Of a stretch of 56,538 nt of DNA, positions 44,027-54,782 are shown piece after piece. Source of the stretch: Clostridiales bacterium DTU069 (lineage in GTDB: Bacteria; Bacillota; Clostridia; DSM-8532); NCBI GenBank assembly GCA_001512485.1, contig LFRV01000129.1, forward strand, positions 1 through 56,538, in the 5' to 3' direction. The notes under the pieces are model-generated. The model did no database searches and was not told the DNA's origin. It saw only the letters and a list, made by a program, of their open reading frames with translations. Every line of letters begins with the position of its first letter. Positions within the stretch are counted from its first letter, which is position 1. A program made the position numbers and the translations under genes.

Positions 44027-44806
44027 ATGCCGTATGAATTTTCGCGAACGGAAATGCTCATTGGAAAAGAAGCGCTGAGTAAGCTTTCAAAAAGCAAAGT
44101 AGCGGTTTTTGGTATCGGAGGCGTCGGTTCATTCGTTGTAGAAGGGCTGGCAAGAGCAGGAGTCGGAAATCTTGTACTCGTGGACAATGATACTGTCTGT
44201 CCGACGAACATCAACAGGCAGATTCCCGCTACGTCGAAAACAATTGGCAGGTATAAAACCGAAGTTATGAGAGAGCGCGTGCTTGAGATAAATCCGAATG
44301 CGCGCGTGAAAGCCTATAACGAGTTTTATCTACCCGGTTCTTCGGATAAACTGATTCAGGATGACTACGATTACATTGTTGACGCGGTTGATACGGTAAC
44401 TGCCAAAATTGACCTGGTTGTGCAGGCAAAGAAAAGAAACATTCCAATTATAAGCTCTATGGGAGCCGGGAACAAAATGGACCCGACGCGTTTCCGTGTT
44501 GCGGATATTTACGAGACCACGGCTGATCCGCTGGCCAAGGTTATGAGGAGGGAACTGAAAATAAGGGGAATAGATTCACTTAAAGTGGTCTATTCGACAG
44601 AACCTCCAATCAAGCCTGCTGTGGATGAAGAAAATGAAAACGGCGCCGGAAGCGGTGGGGCGGAAGATTATACCCGGACCCGGCCAGCAAAAAAACTGGT
44701 TCCCGGGAGCATATCCTTTGTGCCTTCTGTTGCCGGCCTGATAATTGCCGGTGAGGTCGTAAAGGATTTGATCGGGTACGATGACAGGGGGAGGAAAGAA
44801 AAGTGA
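44027..44806 (+). CDS. tcdA: tRNA threonylcarbamoyladenosine dehydratase (ThiF/TcdA family)
   Basis: E1-like ATP-dependent enzyme, 259 residues, that cyclises t6A37 of tRNA to ct6A in relatives. The adenylation motif FGIGGVGSFVVEGLARAG, the VDNDTVCPTNINRQ block and DAVDTVTAKIDLV are typical of TcdA/YgdL, as is MGAGNKMDPTRFRVADI. The C-terminal half (VVYSTEPPIKP, GSISFVPSVAGLIIAGEVV) is complete. AAGGAG precedes the start. It overlaps the next gene by four bases. The sulfur context could also suit a ThiF-like sulfur-carrier role, but the motif set favours TcdA. Confidence 0.88.
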   Translation: MPYEFSRTEMLIGKEALSKLSKSKVAVFGIGGVGSFVVEGLARAGVGNLVLVDNDTVCPTNINRQIPATSKTIGRYKTEVMRERVLEINPNARVKAYNEFYLPGSSDKLIQDDYDYIVDAVDTVTAKIDLVVQAKKRNIPIISSMGAGNKMDPTRFRVADIYETTADPLAKVMRRELKIRGIDSLKVVYSTEPPIKPAVDEENENGAGSGGAEDYTRTRPAKKLVPGSISFVPSVAGLIIAGEVVKDLIGYDDRGRKEK

Positions 44807-45252
44807 AGATATCGACGAAAGGACAGTATGGTCTTGAAGCTCTTGTTGCTCTCGCGCTTATTTCGCCCGATGAACCCGTCAGCCTCAAAAGCATAGCCGG
44901 GCTGTGCAATATTTCCGAATCTTACATACTCCAGATTTTTCTCGTTCTTAGAAAAGCCGGGATCGTATCGAGCGTAAGGGGAACAAAAGGCGGATACGCG
45001 CTGTCACGCGAGCCTTCCGGGATAACCGTAAAGCAGGTCCTTGAAGCGCTGGAAGGGCCGCTTACGCCGGTATACTGCATAGTCGACGGGTGCGAAGAGC
45101 CATGCAGCCGGTATGAAATATGCGCCGCGCGCCTGATGTGGGAGAAAGTGAAGAAAAGTATTGATGACCTGACCGATTCAATTACTCTTGCTGATCTTGT
45201 GAAACACTTCGATGCTGTTAATACCGGGCTGAATCTTGACTATTCGATATAG
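44803..45252 (+). CDS. Rrf2 family regulator with cysteine cluster
   Basis: Rrf2/IscR-type transcription factor of 149 residues starting with GTG at 44803, overlapping tcdA. The winged helix (KISTKGQYGLEALVALAL... YILQIFLVLRKAGIVSSVRGTKGGYAL) is followed by a loop with four cysteines, YCIVDGCEEPCSRYEIC, positioned like the three-cysteine Fe-S loop of IscR. So it could sense Fe-S status. It is paralogous to the next gene. Confidence 0.88.
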   Translation: MKISTKGQYGLEALVALALISPDEPVSLKSIAGLCNISESYILQIFLVLRKAGIVSSVRGTKGGYALSREPSGITVKQVLEALEGPLTPVYCIVDGCEEPCSRYEICAARLMWEKVKKSIDDLTDSITLADLVKHFDAVNTGLNLDYSI

Positions 45253-45341
45253 ATTTTTTCGTAAAAGCTGTCCCTTCGACAGCCGCGGTAAAACCGGCGT
45301 ATTGCCGGCGGAAGCTTAAATAAACGGGGAAGGATGATTCG

Positions 45342-45782
45342 ATGAGGATCTCTACAAAAGGGCGGTACGGCCTCAGGGCGATGATGGACCTGGCCGCTTA
45401 CTCAAATGGCGGTCATGTATCGCTTAGCAGCATTGCGAAGAGACAGATGATTTCAACTAATTACCTCGAACAGGTTTTTTCGGTCCTACGGAATGCAGGG
45501 CTTGTAAAAAGCATAAAGGGTGCGCAGGGCGGTTATGTCCTGGCGAAAAAACCTTCTGAAATCAGGATAGGCACTATACTGCGGGTGCTTGAGGGAGATT
45601 TGTCCGTAGTTGACTATAAGGATCCGGAAAATAAAAACGCTATCGGGATTTGCGTTAAGGAAATGGTCTGGGATAAGATGGACAAATGCCTTAATGAATT
45701 GGTTGACTCGATTACTCTTGCGGATCTTGCAGACGACTGCAGGAAAATGAACGGGACTGAATACATAATGTACTATATTTAA
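45342..45782 (+). CDS. Rrf2 family regulator without cysteine cluster, CymR-like
   Basis: Second Rrf2 protein, 146 residues. The winged helix is RISTKGRYGLRAMMDLA... YLEQVFSVLRNAGLVKSIKGAQGGYVL. The cysteine loop of its neighbour is replaced by DYKDPENKNAIGIC, so it cannot bind the same cluster; this matches CymR, the cysteine-metabolism repressor of Bacillus and Staphylococcus. CymR needs CysK as partner and responds to O-acetylserine, and cysK lies two genes downstream. It has AAGGATG upstream. The CymR assignment is inference from family and context. Confidence 0.8.
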   Translation: MRISTKGRYGLRAMMDLAAYSNGGHVSLSSIAKRQMISTNYLEQVFSVLRNAGLVKSIKGAQGGYVLAKKPSEIRIGTILRVLEGDLSVVDYKDPENKNAIGICVKEMVWDKMDKCLNELVDSITLADLADDCRKMNGTEYIMYYI

Positions 45783-45858
45783 TATATACGGATTGCCGCC
45801 GTTCCAGGCTGCGGTTTTACATATGCACATGTGCTGAAAATAATGATATTTTTAGTAA

Positions 45859-47154
<1,296 letters not shown>

Positions 47155-47242
47155 TAATATAGCATTTAGGTGATATACGTAATGAAAAAGCGGGAATAAA
47201 ACAGGAAAGAATCAAAAACAGAATAATGAAAGAGGTGGGATT

Positions 47243-48172
47243 ATGGCAGGAATAGCGAAAAATTTAACCGAGCTTATTGGAAACACGCCTATGCTTGAAC
47301 TTGTAAACTACAGCAAACATGAAGGACTTCAGGCAAGAATTATCGGCAAACTCGAGTATTTTAACCCCGTGGGGAGCGTTAAGGACAGGATCGGTTACGC
47401 GATGATCCGTGATGCTGAAGAAAAGGGGATTATTAACAAGGATACCGTTATTATCGAACCTACAAGCGGAAATACCGGGATAGCTCTTGCGTTTGTCGCC
47501 GCCGCAAAAGGCTACCGGCTTATTATAACACTCCCCGAGAATTTCAGCATCGAAAGAAGGAAGCTGATGATGGCACTCGGTGCCGAACTGGTTCTCACAC
47601 CAGCCCATGAAGGCATGGGCGGCGCAATAAAAAAATCGAATGAGCTTGCCGCGCAGATAGAAAATTCTTTCATACCGCAGCAGTTTGAAAATCCGGCTAA
47701 TCCGGAAATCCACAGGAAAACCACGGCGGAAGAGATATGGCGAGATACCGAAGGCAATGTTGATATTTTTGTTGCCGGTGTCGGAACGGGGGGAACATTA
47801 ACCGGGGTCGGCGAAGTCTTAAAGAGCAGGAACAAAAATGTCAGAATTGTTGCGGTTGAACCGGCGGACTCACCGGTATTGTCCGGGGGCGTGAAAGGAT
47901 TTCACAAGATACAGGGCATCGGCGCAGGTTTTATACCAAAGGTACTGAATACGGATATTATTGATGAGGTATTCCAGGTGCAAAATGAGGAAGCTTTCAA
48001 GACTTCAAGAATGCTTGCATCGCTTGAAGGGATTCTTGTAGGAATATCTTCCGGAGCGGCTGCTTTTGCTGCGACACAGATAGCCAAAAGACCCGAAAAC
48101 AAGGGGAAGAATATAGTTGTAATCCTGCCTGATACGGGAGAGAGATATCTTTCGGCCGATCTGTTCGATTGA
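47243..48172 (+). CDS. cysK: cysteine synthase A
   Basis: O-acetylserine sulfhydrylase, 309 residues. The PLP lysine is Lys47 in [14 protein letters not shown], the substrate loop is [12 protein letters not shown], and the phosphate-binding loop is [14 protein letters not shown]. The protein is complete. It makes cysteine from O-acetylserine and sulfide. In Bacillus CysK also binds CymR. AGAGGTGG precedes the start. It is the last gene of the sulfur cluster, followed by a bidirectional hairpin. Confidence 0.95.
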   Translation: MAGIAKNLTELIGNTPMLELVNYSKHEGLQARIIGKLEYFNPVGSVKDRIGYAMIRDAEEKGIINKDTVIIEPTSGNTGIALAFVAAAKGYRLIITLPENFSIERRKLMMALGAELVLTPAHEGMGGAIKKSNELAAQIENSFIPQQFENPANPEIHRKTTAEEIWRDTEGNVDIFVAGVGTGGTLTGVGEVLKSRNKNVRIVAVEPADSPVLSGGVKGFHKIQGIGAGFIPKVLNTDIIDEVFQVQNEEAFKTSRMLASLEGILVGISSGAAAFAATQIAKRPENKGKNIVVILPDTGERYLSADLFD

Positions 48173-48198
48173 CGGTTTATAGAAAAATAAGCAGGAAA

Positions 48199-48230
48199 AA
48201 GCCAGGGCGGAAATCCTGCCCTGGCATCTT
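48199..48230. terminator. bidirectional terminator
   Basis: GCCAGGGC (48201-48208) pairs with GCCCTGGC (48218-48225). The minus-strand side runs into CTTTTTCC and suits the coat genes; the plus side suits cysK. Confidence 0.7.
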
Positions 48231-48231
48231 G

Positions 48232-48537
48232 TTACATACGCATGCTCTGGCCGCTCTGCATACCCTGCTGCCCTTGCTGCTGCTGGCTGCCGCTCTGCAG
48301 TTGCGAATAAATCTGCTGTACCTGATTGGGCTGTGCCTGTGCCGCTGGCTGGTAATACCCTTTTTGTGTCGCATATTGGGCCAGTCTGTACTGGCGTTCT
48401 TCGTCGGCATCGCGCATTTGCTGGAAAGTTTTTCTAAGCTCGGGATTGCTGCTTTCGGATATCGCGCTGGCATAACCGGTCAAGCTGCTTTTCAGCGAGT
48501 TCAGATAATCGTTTACCATATCTTTTTCGGTCATCAT
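48232..48537 (-). CDS. CotF-like spore coat protein
   Basis: A 101-residue protein of the CotF/coat-associated type. The N-terminal 60 residues form amphipathic helices (MTEKDMVNDYLNSLKSSLTGYASAI... MRDADEERQYRLAQY); the C-terminal 40 are rich in Gln, Gly, Ser and Met (QSGSQQQQGQQGMQSG). AAGGAGA precedes the start. It follows its partner gene by 12 bases. It is probably deposited on the spore surface. Confidence 0.85.
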   Translation of the reverse strand: MMTEKDMVNDYLNSLKSSLTGYASAISESSNPELRKTFQQMRDADEERQYRLAQYATQKGYYQPAAQAQPNQVQQIYSQLQSGSQQQQGQQGMQSGQSMRM

Positions 48538-48549
48538 AAAATCATCTCC

Positions 48550-48735
48550 TTACTGCAAAAATGACATCAGTTTCTGCTTATTGGCTTTCGCATCACTTGC
48601 GTCTTTCTGGAACATTTGCTTAAGAGTCTGGTCCTGGCACTGCTGCGCATATGTTTCAAGTTTTTTTACACATGTATCGTGGGCTCCTATCATATGGCGC
48701 AGGTTCTGCAGTTCCATTTCGTTGATTTGTGGCAT
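48550..48735 (-). CDS. small CotF-related coat protein
   Basis: 61 residues with helical content (LQNLRHMIGAHDTCVKKLETYAQQCQDQTLKQMFQKD) like the helical part of CotF-like proteins. ATG at 48735 was chosen because AAAGGAG lies seven bases before; an ATG 18 bases upstream overlaps that site. It is the first gene of a two-gene sporulation unit. A sporulation-sigma promoter could not be identified with confidence. Confidence 0.75.
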   Translation of the reverse strand: MPQINEMELQNLRHMIGAHDTCVKKLETYAQQCQDQTLKQMFQKDASDAKANKQKLMSFLQ

Positions 48736-48822
48736 ATCGCTTCTCCTTTCCATGTTTCTATATTATATCGCTATTTAGTCTTGATAAAATATCAAAGATT
48801 ATTCAATAACGCAAAATATCGG

Positions 48823-48918
48823 AAAAAGAAATATAAGTTTGACCCGAAGCCCACGGAGGAAGCATGGAACTCGATAGCAGAACGGATGAAGGGACAACTA
48901 TCAGAGTATTGTTGTTAA
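48823..48918 (+). pseudogene. possible gene remnant
   Basis: The frame here encodes KYKFDPKPTEEAWNSIAERM followed by a short tail ending in YCC and a stop. It has coding-like composition but no start or ribosome site in the gap, so it may be the 3' tip of a deleted gene. The family is not recognised. Confidence 0.25.
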
Positions 48919-49012
48919 CTTAAGCGTTCACTAAAAGACGGTCGTATTTGTTAACCCTAATATGGTAAAATAAGTGAAGAGCCGTATATATGAATTAACT
49001 GAGGTAAAGAAT

Positions 49013-49975
49013 ATGATAAATAAGATTATTATAACCGACATGCAGCAGTCGGATATTTCCCAAGCCTTAAGAATGTGGCAGGATCAATATGAGCTTTATT
49101 GTACCGGTGATAAGGCATATCCCGATTATTGGAGAAAAAGCACAAAAGAAATGGAAGAGTTTCTGAAGAAGAAAATTGAAAGTAAAACCGCTGTTGCTGC
49201 CAGGCTTGATAATGTATTAATCGGTTATATGACATTCGATGAATTCCCGTTTAACGGAGAAAAGTCAGTTTTTTGTCCTGCAGTGGCTCATGCCGCTGTT
49301 GAGCAATATAAGGAAGAAGCATATTTATCCTTATATAAAAGCGTTTCGCAAGATTGGGCAAACAGAAACATATTTAACCATATGTGGACGATAAACTATA
49401 ACGATTTCAGGCTCAGGAGTATTTTATATGATTTGGGTTTTGGTTCATATGTCATTGACGCATTTGCGTGTGCCAGTGATATAATAAGCGGCTGTTGTGA
49501 ATATCAAATCAGAAAAGCCGGGCTGCAGGACATAGATACATTATTCCACCTGGTGGAAAAATCAAGAGAATATTATAGATCGGCTCCGCTTTTCCTTAAA
49601 AGGGACCAATATTCAAAAAAAGATTTGTCTGAAATCGTACAAAACGGTGGTGTGTTTATCGCCTGGGAAGGCAGCAATGCAATAGGTTTTATTAATGTAA
49701 GCATATCGCAAAGGCATAACATCATTGAATTGTCTGTAAGCAACGGCGGACTGATTGATGAGATAGGCGTATACATAAAACCTGAATACAGGGGTAAGGG
49801 ACTGGGAAAAGAATTGCTCAAAAATGTGTTTGATTATTGCAGCAGTAATGGAATAAAAGGCATACACGTTGATTTTGAAACAGCTAATTTATTTGCGAAC
49901 AAGTTTTGGAGGAAATATTTCAAGCCAATGCTTTTATCGGTCAGAAGAACTGTAAATAAGAATATCAACGATTAA
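49013..49975 (+). CDS. two-domain GNAT acetyltransferase
   Basis: About 320 residues with an N-terminal degenerate GNAT-like half (about residues 1-155) and a C-terminal canonical GNAT half with the acetyl-CoA motif IGVYIKPEYRGKGLGKELLKNVFDYC (about 250-275). ATG at 49013 has GAGGT seven bases before. The substrate is unknown. It begins an AT-richer accessory stretch. No upstream partner is close. Confidence 0.85.
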   Translation: MINKIIITDMQQSDISQALRMWQDQYELYCTGDKAYPDYWRKSTKEMEEFLKKKIESKTAVAARLDNVLIGYMTFDEFPFNGEKSVFCPAVAHAAVEQYKEEAYLSLYKSVSQDWANRNIFNHMWTINYNDFRLRSILYDLGFGSYVIDAFACASDIISGCCEYQIRKAGLQDIDTLFHLVEKSREYYRSAPLFLKRDQYSKKDLSEIVQNGGVFIAWEGSNAIGFINVSISQRHNIIELSVSNGGLIDEIGVYIKPEYRGKGLGKELLKNVFDYCSSNGIKGIHVDFETANLFANKFWRKYFKPMLLSVRRTVNKNIND

Positions 49976-50071
49976 ACAATGGAAAGTATGACTTGTAAAA
50001 AAATAGAACAATATGCCAAAATGAAGTGATCGCGGAAATAATAGTTATGTTTAGATTATGTGAGGTTAAAA

Positions 50072-50692
50072 ATGTAGGATCAAATTGAAACACCGTGGAA
50101 AGCAGCGTTTATGCAGGGATGGGAAGCGTTTAAAAACGGCTCTATCCCGATTGGGGCAGTAATTACCGATGAAATCGGAAATATCATATCAACGGGACGA
50201 AACCGTATATATGAGAATGATTCTTTAAACCCGAAAATTGCTCATGCGGAAACCGAGTGTTTGTCAAAACTGGATTTGGCAAAGTACCCCAACGTCAGGA
50301 ATTACACTTTATATACGTGTATGGAACCGTGCCCGATGTGTTTCGGAACATTTATCATGAGCAATTTCCGCAGGCTGAAAATAGCGGCAAAAGACAGCTA
50401 CTGCGGCGCCGTATATTTTCGTGATTTAGACCCGTACATAAAGTCGAAAAACATACAGGTCGAATTCGGGCCCGGCATTCTCCAGTTTGTTCAGTTAACG
50501 CTGCAATCATATTTTGAAATTAAGGCATGCGGAGGTAAAATCAATCACATAGTTGAACTGTTTTACCAGGATTGTCCTGATGCCGTAGAGACAGCAAAAG
50601 AATTTTACAGGGATAAATACCTCGATTATTGCGCGCAAAGAAATATTGAATTCAGGGATGTTTTTAATGCCATTATTTCAAACGTGAAGTAA
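50072..50692 (+). pseudogene. nucleoside/tRNA deaminase-like gene with stop at codon 2
   Basis: Zinc deaminase of the CDA/TadA superfamily. The zinc site is AHAETECL with ECPMC-like EPCPMCFGTF; about 190 residues remain from ATG 50111. The natural start, ATG 50072 behind GAGG, is directly followed by TAG (50075-50077), after which the frame continues DQIETPWKAAFMQGWEAFKNGS, a typical N-terminus. So the second codon has become a stop. Translation could restart at ATG 50111, but without a ribosome site and without the first helix. It is either a recent pseudogene or poorly expressed. Confidence 0.75.
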
Positions 50693-50812
50693 AATATATG
50701 TAATTCAGGGAAACTTGTCATATGATTAAAGAAGTTAAATTTTGATCCAGCCTTTTTTGCACAGGAAAGCGGAAGAATTCCTGGAAAGCTGCAATTGAAT
50801 GATTGCTATGTG

Positions 50813-51841
50813 CTAATCTATAGCAGCCATCAGGATTTGTTCACATAATTCATTGTACGATATTCCGAGTGCTTTAGCTTCCTGCGGAAGCAGGCTTGTA
50901 GGCGTCATACCAGGTAAAGTGTTTGCTTCCAGGCAGTACGGTTCATTGTTTTTATCCAGTATAAAATCTATACGCGAATAGAAACCGACTCTCAAAATAT
51001 TATGAACCTTCAGGGCAATCGATTGCATTTCTTCTGCGATAGAATCGTCAACATCCGCCGGGCATACTTCGTCTGCCATGCCTTTTTGATATTTGTTTAC
51101 ATAATCGTAAAAACCCTTTTTGGGAATTATCTCAATTACGGGAAGGGCTCTTCCTCCCAGAATACCAATGGAAAATTCTCTGCCATCTATTTTGTCTTCA
51201 ATCATTATCATATTTTCATACAGCTTTGCATAATTAACTGCTTTATTTAGTTCGTCAGGATTTTCCACGATTGAAACACCAATGCTTGATCCGCAGCTGC
51301 ACGGCTTTACAACGCAAGGATAGGTTATATTACTGAAATCACAGTCATCGGAATTTTGAATATTATATATGCGCCAGTTTGGTGTTTTTATATTGTTCAG
51401 CAGTATAAGCTTTTTTGAGATGTCTTTGTCCATTGCAAGCAGACTGCCGATATATCCTGTTCCGGTATAGCGAATGCCGAATGAATCGAAAACAGCCTGT
51501 AACTGCCCATTTTCACCAATAGATCCGTGCAATGCGATAAATACAACATCGCAAGCTTTACATATTTCAATAACATTTTTGCCGATTAAACTGTCCCCAT
51601 TGTCAGATTCCTTTTTTAACAGTTCCAGGTCGGGCTCGGTAGAAGGTATCTGATAGCTGTATCTTTTACTCGAGCCTTTATTCAAAAACTTTGCTTTACT
51701 GATATCGGGCTGCCCCAAATACAGATCAAGCAGCAGTACATCATGCCCGTTTTCAATAAGAGCATTGGCAATCAATGACCCCGACGACAGCGACACATCC
51801 CTTTCAGGGCTTAAACCCCCGGCCAATACAACTACTTTCAT
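50813..51841 (-). CDS. ddl: D-alanine--D-alanine ligase
   Basis: ATP-grasp ligase of 342 residues making D-Ala-D-Ala for peptidoglycan. The N-terminal VVVLAGGLSPERDVSLSSG binds the first D-Ala. VVKPCSCGSSIGVSIV and REFSIGILGGRALPVIEI are ATP-grasp blocks, and YCLEANTLPGMTPTSLLPQEA is the C-terminal signature. The omega-loop region reads FYDYVNKYQ rather than the usual FYDYEAKY. It is isolated on the minus strand in an otherwise plus-strand accessory stretch, so it may be a second copy with a special role; a housekeeping ddl is not visible here. Confidence 0.92.
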   Translation of the reverse strand: MKVVVLAGGLSPERDVSLSSGSLIANALIENGHDVLLLDLYLGQPDISKAKFLNKGSSKRYSYQIPSTEPDLELLKKESDNGDSLIGKNVIEICKACDVVFIALHGSIGENGQLQAVFDSFGIRYTGTGYIGSLLAMDKDISKKLILLNNIKTPNWRIYNIQNSDDCDFSNITYPCVVKPCSCGSSIGVSIVENPDELNKAVNYAKLYENMIMIEDKIDGREFSIGILGGRALPVIEIIPKKGFYDYVNKYQKGMADEVCPADVDDSIAEEMQSIALKVHNILRVGFYSRIDFILDKNNEPYCLEANTLPGMTPTSLLPQEAKALGISYNELCEQILMAAID

Positions 51842-52197
51842 AATTTTCTTCCTTTTCGGATGGCGATGCCTTTATTCAATAATTATTCACTTGCCATGAA
51901 TTTTTTCTCAGTTTTTTTCGCTGCGCTTTACATTTTATCATAAACAAGTTCAGACGGTAAGTATTATAAAAATATCAAGGAACTGTTTCTTGTAAAATAT
52001 TGCAACAAAGTTTAATTTGTGGCACAATCAGAACAAGAATGGAACGATGGTATGGCTATTACGAAGCGCAGAGAAGCTGTCTGAAATGCGTTTATGAGCA
52101 TTTATCGGACGAAATACGGTGTTCAAAGGAATCGGCATCCTGACCGTTAAGCGTTTGGCGTAACGAAATGGAGTATGATTAAGAGGAGGAATGAATT
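51842..52197. other. intergenic region, no supported gene
   Basis: About 350 AT-rich bases. A 34-codon frame near 52039-52143 has no ribosome site and no recognisable family; the composition near it is less AT-rich, so it may be a remnant. Nothing else was seen. Confidence 0.3.
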
Positions 52198-52722
52198 ATG
52201 ACTATATACAAACTGGACAAAAACAATATTCCTTATGTTGCAGGATTAATGGCGGAAATTAAACCTGAATGGTGGGATTATGAGGATGGAGTCAGACAGT
52301 TAAGCGATGTCGGCAGCTCCGTAAAAAATGTAGGGTGGTATATGGGTGAAGATGAGAAACATCCTAAAGGTTGGATTCTTTGTGCCGAATATGAGTTGTA
52401 TTCCTGTTTGAGCATAGAATGCCTCGGATATAATGAAAACGGGAAATTTGCGGCGGAACATCAACTTCAGCCGTTAATTGAGGAAGCTGAAAAATATGCC
52501 CGCGATAAAGGGCTTCGTATATTTCGTTATATAATCAGTTCAATTGATATATCTTGCCATGGAAGGGAATTGAACGAGTATTGGAAAGAGTTAAGAGATT
52601 TAAAATCCCTCAACCGGGCGCATTTTGATTATTTTGTCAAGTGCGGATTCAAACCTGCCGGATTTATGCCAAACTGCTACGGAAGAAATTTTCATGGAAT
52701 AATAATGATAAAAGAATTATAA
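52198..52722 (+). CDS. GNAT-like acetyltransferase, divergent
   Basis: 174 residues with a GNAT-like plan: N-terminal MTIYKLDKNNIPYVAGLMAE, central YELYSCLSIECLGYNE, helical LIEEAEKYARDKGLRIFRYIIS and a final FVKCGFKPAGFMP segment. The canonical acetyl-CoA RxxGxG/A loop is not visible, so catalytic capacity is doubtful. GGAGGA precedes the start. It lies 37 bases before another GNAT gene, so co-transcription is likely. Confidence 0.6.
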   Translation: MTIYKLDKNNIPYVAGLMAEIKPEWWDYEDGVRQLSDVGSSVKNVGWYMGEDEKHPKGWILCAEYELYSCLSIECLGYNENGKFAAEHQLQPLIEEAEKYARDKGLRIFRYIISSIDISCHGRELNEYWKELRDLKSLNRAHFDYFVKCGFKPAGFMPNCYGRNFHGIIMIKEL

Positions 52723-52759
52723 ATATTTTATATTCATATTGCCGGAAAGGGGTCAAATT

Positions 52760-53200
52760 ATGATTATTAGAAAAATGACAATAGCTGATTATGATAGTGT
52801 TTATGATTTATGGCTGAATACCCCGGGGATGGGCTTGAATAATATGGATGATTCAAAACAGGGGATTGAAAAATTCTTGCGGCGGAATCCTGAGACATGT
52901 TTTGTCGCTGAAAAGGATAACCGGATTATCGGTGTGATTCTATGCGGAAATGACGGGAGGAGGGGATACATTTACCACACTGCGGTACTGGTAACGGAAC
53001 GAAAAAGAGGAGTCGGAACCGCGTTGGTTGATGCGGCCGTAAAAGCATTGAAAAATGAAGGAATTAATAAAGCGGCATTAGTTGTTTTTTCAAAAAATGA
53101 ATTGGGAAACTCCTTTTGGGAAAAAAGAGGGTTTATAACCAGAGAAGATTTAATATACAGGAACAGGTCGATAAATGAACTAACAAGAATTGATACATAG
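52760..53200 (+). CDS. GNAT acetyltransferase
   Basis: 146 residues with a complete GNAT fold: IIRKMTIADYDSVYDLW at the start, motif A YHTAVLVTERKRGVGTALVDAAVKAL, and NSFWEKRGFITREDLIYR at the end. ATG at 52760 was chosen because AAAGGGG lies eight bases before it. The substrate is unknown. It is the second of a GNAT pair. Confidence 0.9.
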   Translation: MIIRKMTIADYDSVYDLWLNTPGMGLNNMDDSKQGIEKFLRRNPETCFVAEKDNRIIGVILCGNDGRRGYIYHTAVLVTERKRGVGTALVDAAVKALKNEGINKAALVVFSKNELGNSFWEKRGFITREDLIYRNRSINELTRIDT

Positions 53201-53384
53201 TACTTATAATAATTATCCAATTTATTATATGGAGTAAAAAACTTTCTCAGGACAGTTCTAAAACATCTGGATATAACTAATTATTTTGTACAAAGGGTAC
53301 GAAATCCAAGGATATTTTTAATACTGTTATATTACTGTACTGGCGCAGAGAAAATAAACATAATTAAGGAGACACTTCTGCCAT

Positions 53385-53822
53385 ATGATTAAAGTAAAAT
53401 TTTATGACATAGGTACAATTGATGACAACAAACTGTTATTTGCCGTAATAATGGCAAAATTTCGCGGGCAATGGCTTTATGTAAGACACAGGGACAGGGA
53501 TACATGGGAAATTCCCGGAGGTCATCGGGAAGAAAATGAAACAATATATGAAACCGCATCAAGAGAATTGATTGAAGAGACGGGAGCCGCAAAGTTTAGC
53601 ATAACTCCGGTATGTATCTATTCTGTAGAAAAAGAAGATACTAAACATACCGTATCTTTTGGTCAGCTATTTTATTCAGAAGTAGAAGTGCTGGACAACA
53701 AGCTTCTGTTTGAAACAACCGAGGTTAAATTGTTTGATGATGTACCGGATAATTTAACCTATCCCATGATCCAGCCTTTTTTATATAAAAGGGTACTGCA
53801 GTTCCTGAAAACGGATAATTAA
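53385..53822 (+). CDS. Nudix hydrolase
   Basis: 145 residues. The Nudix box GGHREENETIYETASRELIEETGA fits GX5EX7REUXEEXGU completely, so it can hydrolyse a nucleoside diphosphate derivative with Mg2+. The N-terminal WEIPGG context is that of MutT-like enzymes. AAGGAGA lies about 12 bases before the start, a little far. The substrate is unknown. Confidence 0.92.
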   Translation: MIKVKFYDIGTIDDNKLLFAVIMAKFRGQWLYVRHRDRDTWEIPGGHREENETIYETASRELIEETGAAKFSITPVCIYSVEKEDTKHTVSFGQLFYSEVEVLDNKLLFETTEVKLFDDVPDNLTYPMIQPFLYKRVLQFLKTDN

Positions 53823-54002
53823 GTGATTAGAGCGCAATATATCGTATGCTTTGCCACATCATAAATCTCAATTTCTTAGCACAGCTTGAGAATAAATCTG
53901 TCTCTTGCTGCATTTGAAATTTAAGCAGGTTTTTTGCTCCTTGGTTATATGTGAGCAGGTATGGTAAAATGGGTACAGGGAGAAAAAAGAGGTTTGCGGG
54001 AA

Positions 54003-54710
54003 ATGAAAAAAAGTGTTTTGTTGATATTTTGTATATCCGTATTTTTTTTGGTTTTTGCCGTGATTAGCTCTGCTAACTCGGCTGAACCTCCATCCATTGT
54101 GATAATTGTTAATAATCCGCCTGAGAACCTATCGATTTCCCTGGAAGATACAATGACTAAAGCAATAGTTTATAAAAAAGCCTGGGAGGCGCAGTACAGT
54201 TTCTATTCACGGGATTTGCGCGGCGACAGCAGCCATACTCTGATTGTATCAAATGACACTGATAGTGATTATTACAAAATAGATGTCCCAGTTCAGTCTT
54301 ATCGGAATATCTATACATTGGACATAAAAAATAAAATTATAACTCCCGGAATTCATCCTCTTCGTTCTGTTATTCTCGTATCACTGCGCGTCTTTCTTAC
54401 ATTGCTGATTGAAGGATGCATCTTCTGGCTGTTTGGTTTTAGAGGTAAAAAGAGCTGGGTTTTGTTTCTTGTTATTAACCTTGTGACACAGGGAGCGCTT
54501 AATTTATGGCTGGATAGCTTTGCTATTACGCAATCATATCTTATATTAGCCCTTTTCGTGGGAGAAGTTCTAGTATTTATTACTGAAATCGCGCTGTTTT
54601 CTATTGCCGTTAAAGAACACAAGGTGCTGAGGAGAATCGTTTATACCCTTTCCGCCAATACAGCCAGTTTAGTCGCGGGCGGATTTCTAATTACGTTACT
54701 TCCGGTTTAA
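54003..54710 (+). CDS. secreted/membrane protein of unknown function
   Basis: About 235 residues. A signal peptide or anchor (residues 1-28, ending ANSAEPP) is followed by an extracytoplasmic beta-rich region (30-115), and then four hydrophobic helices (about 120-235). Not recognised. ATG at 54003 gives a clean signal peptide with AGAGG 10 bases upstream; a 14-residue longer start at 53961 is possible. It precedes the serpin gene by 72 bases on the same strand. Confidence 0.6.
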   Translation: MKKSVLLIFCISVFFLVFAVISSANSAEPPSIVIIVNNPPENLSISLEDTMTKAIVYKKAWEAQYSFYSRDLRGDSSHTLIVSNDTDSDYYKIDVPVQSYRNIYTLDIKNKIITPGIHPLRSVILVSLRVFLTLLIEGCIFWLFGFRGKKSWVLFLVINLVTQGALNLWLDSFAITQSYLILALFVGEVLVFITEIALFSIAVKEHKVLRRIVYTLSANTASLVAGGFLITLLPV

Positions 54711-54782
54711 CATATCACCTCTTACATTTAGCTTGGAACGTTTATAAAAAGTTTTCGTCTTAATCATTGGGAGGTGTTCAGT

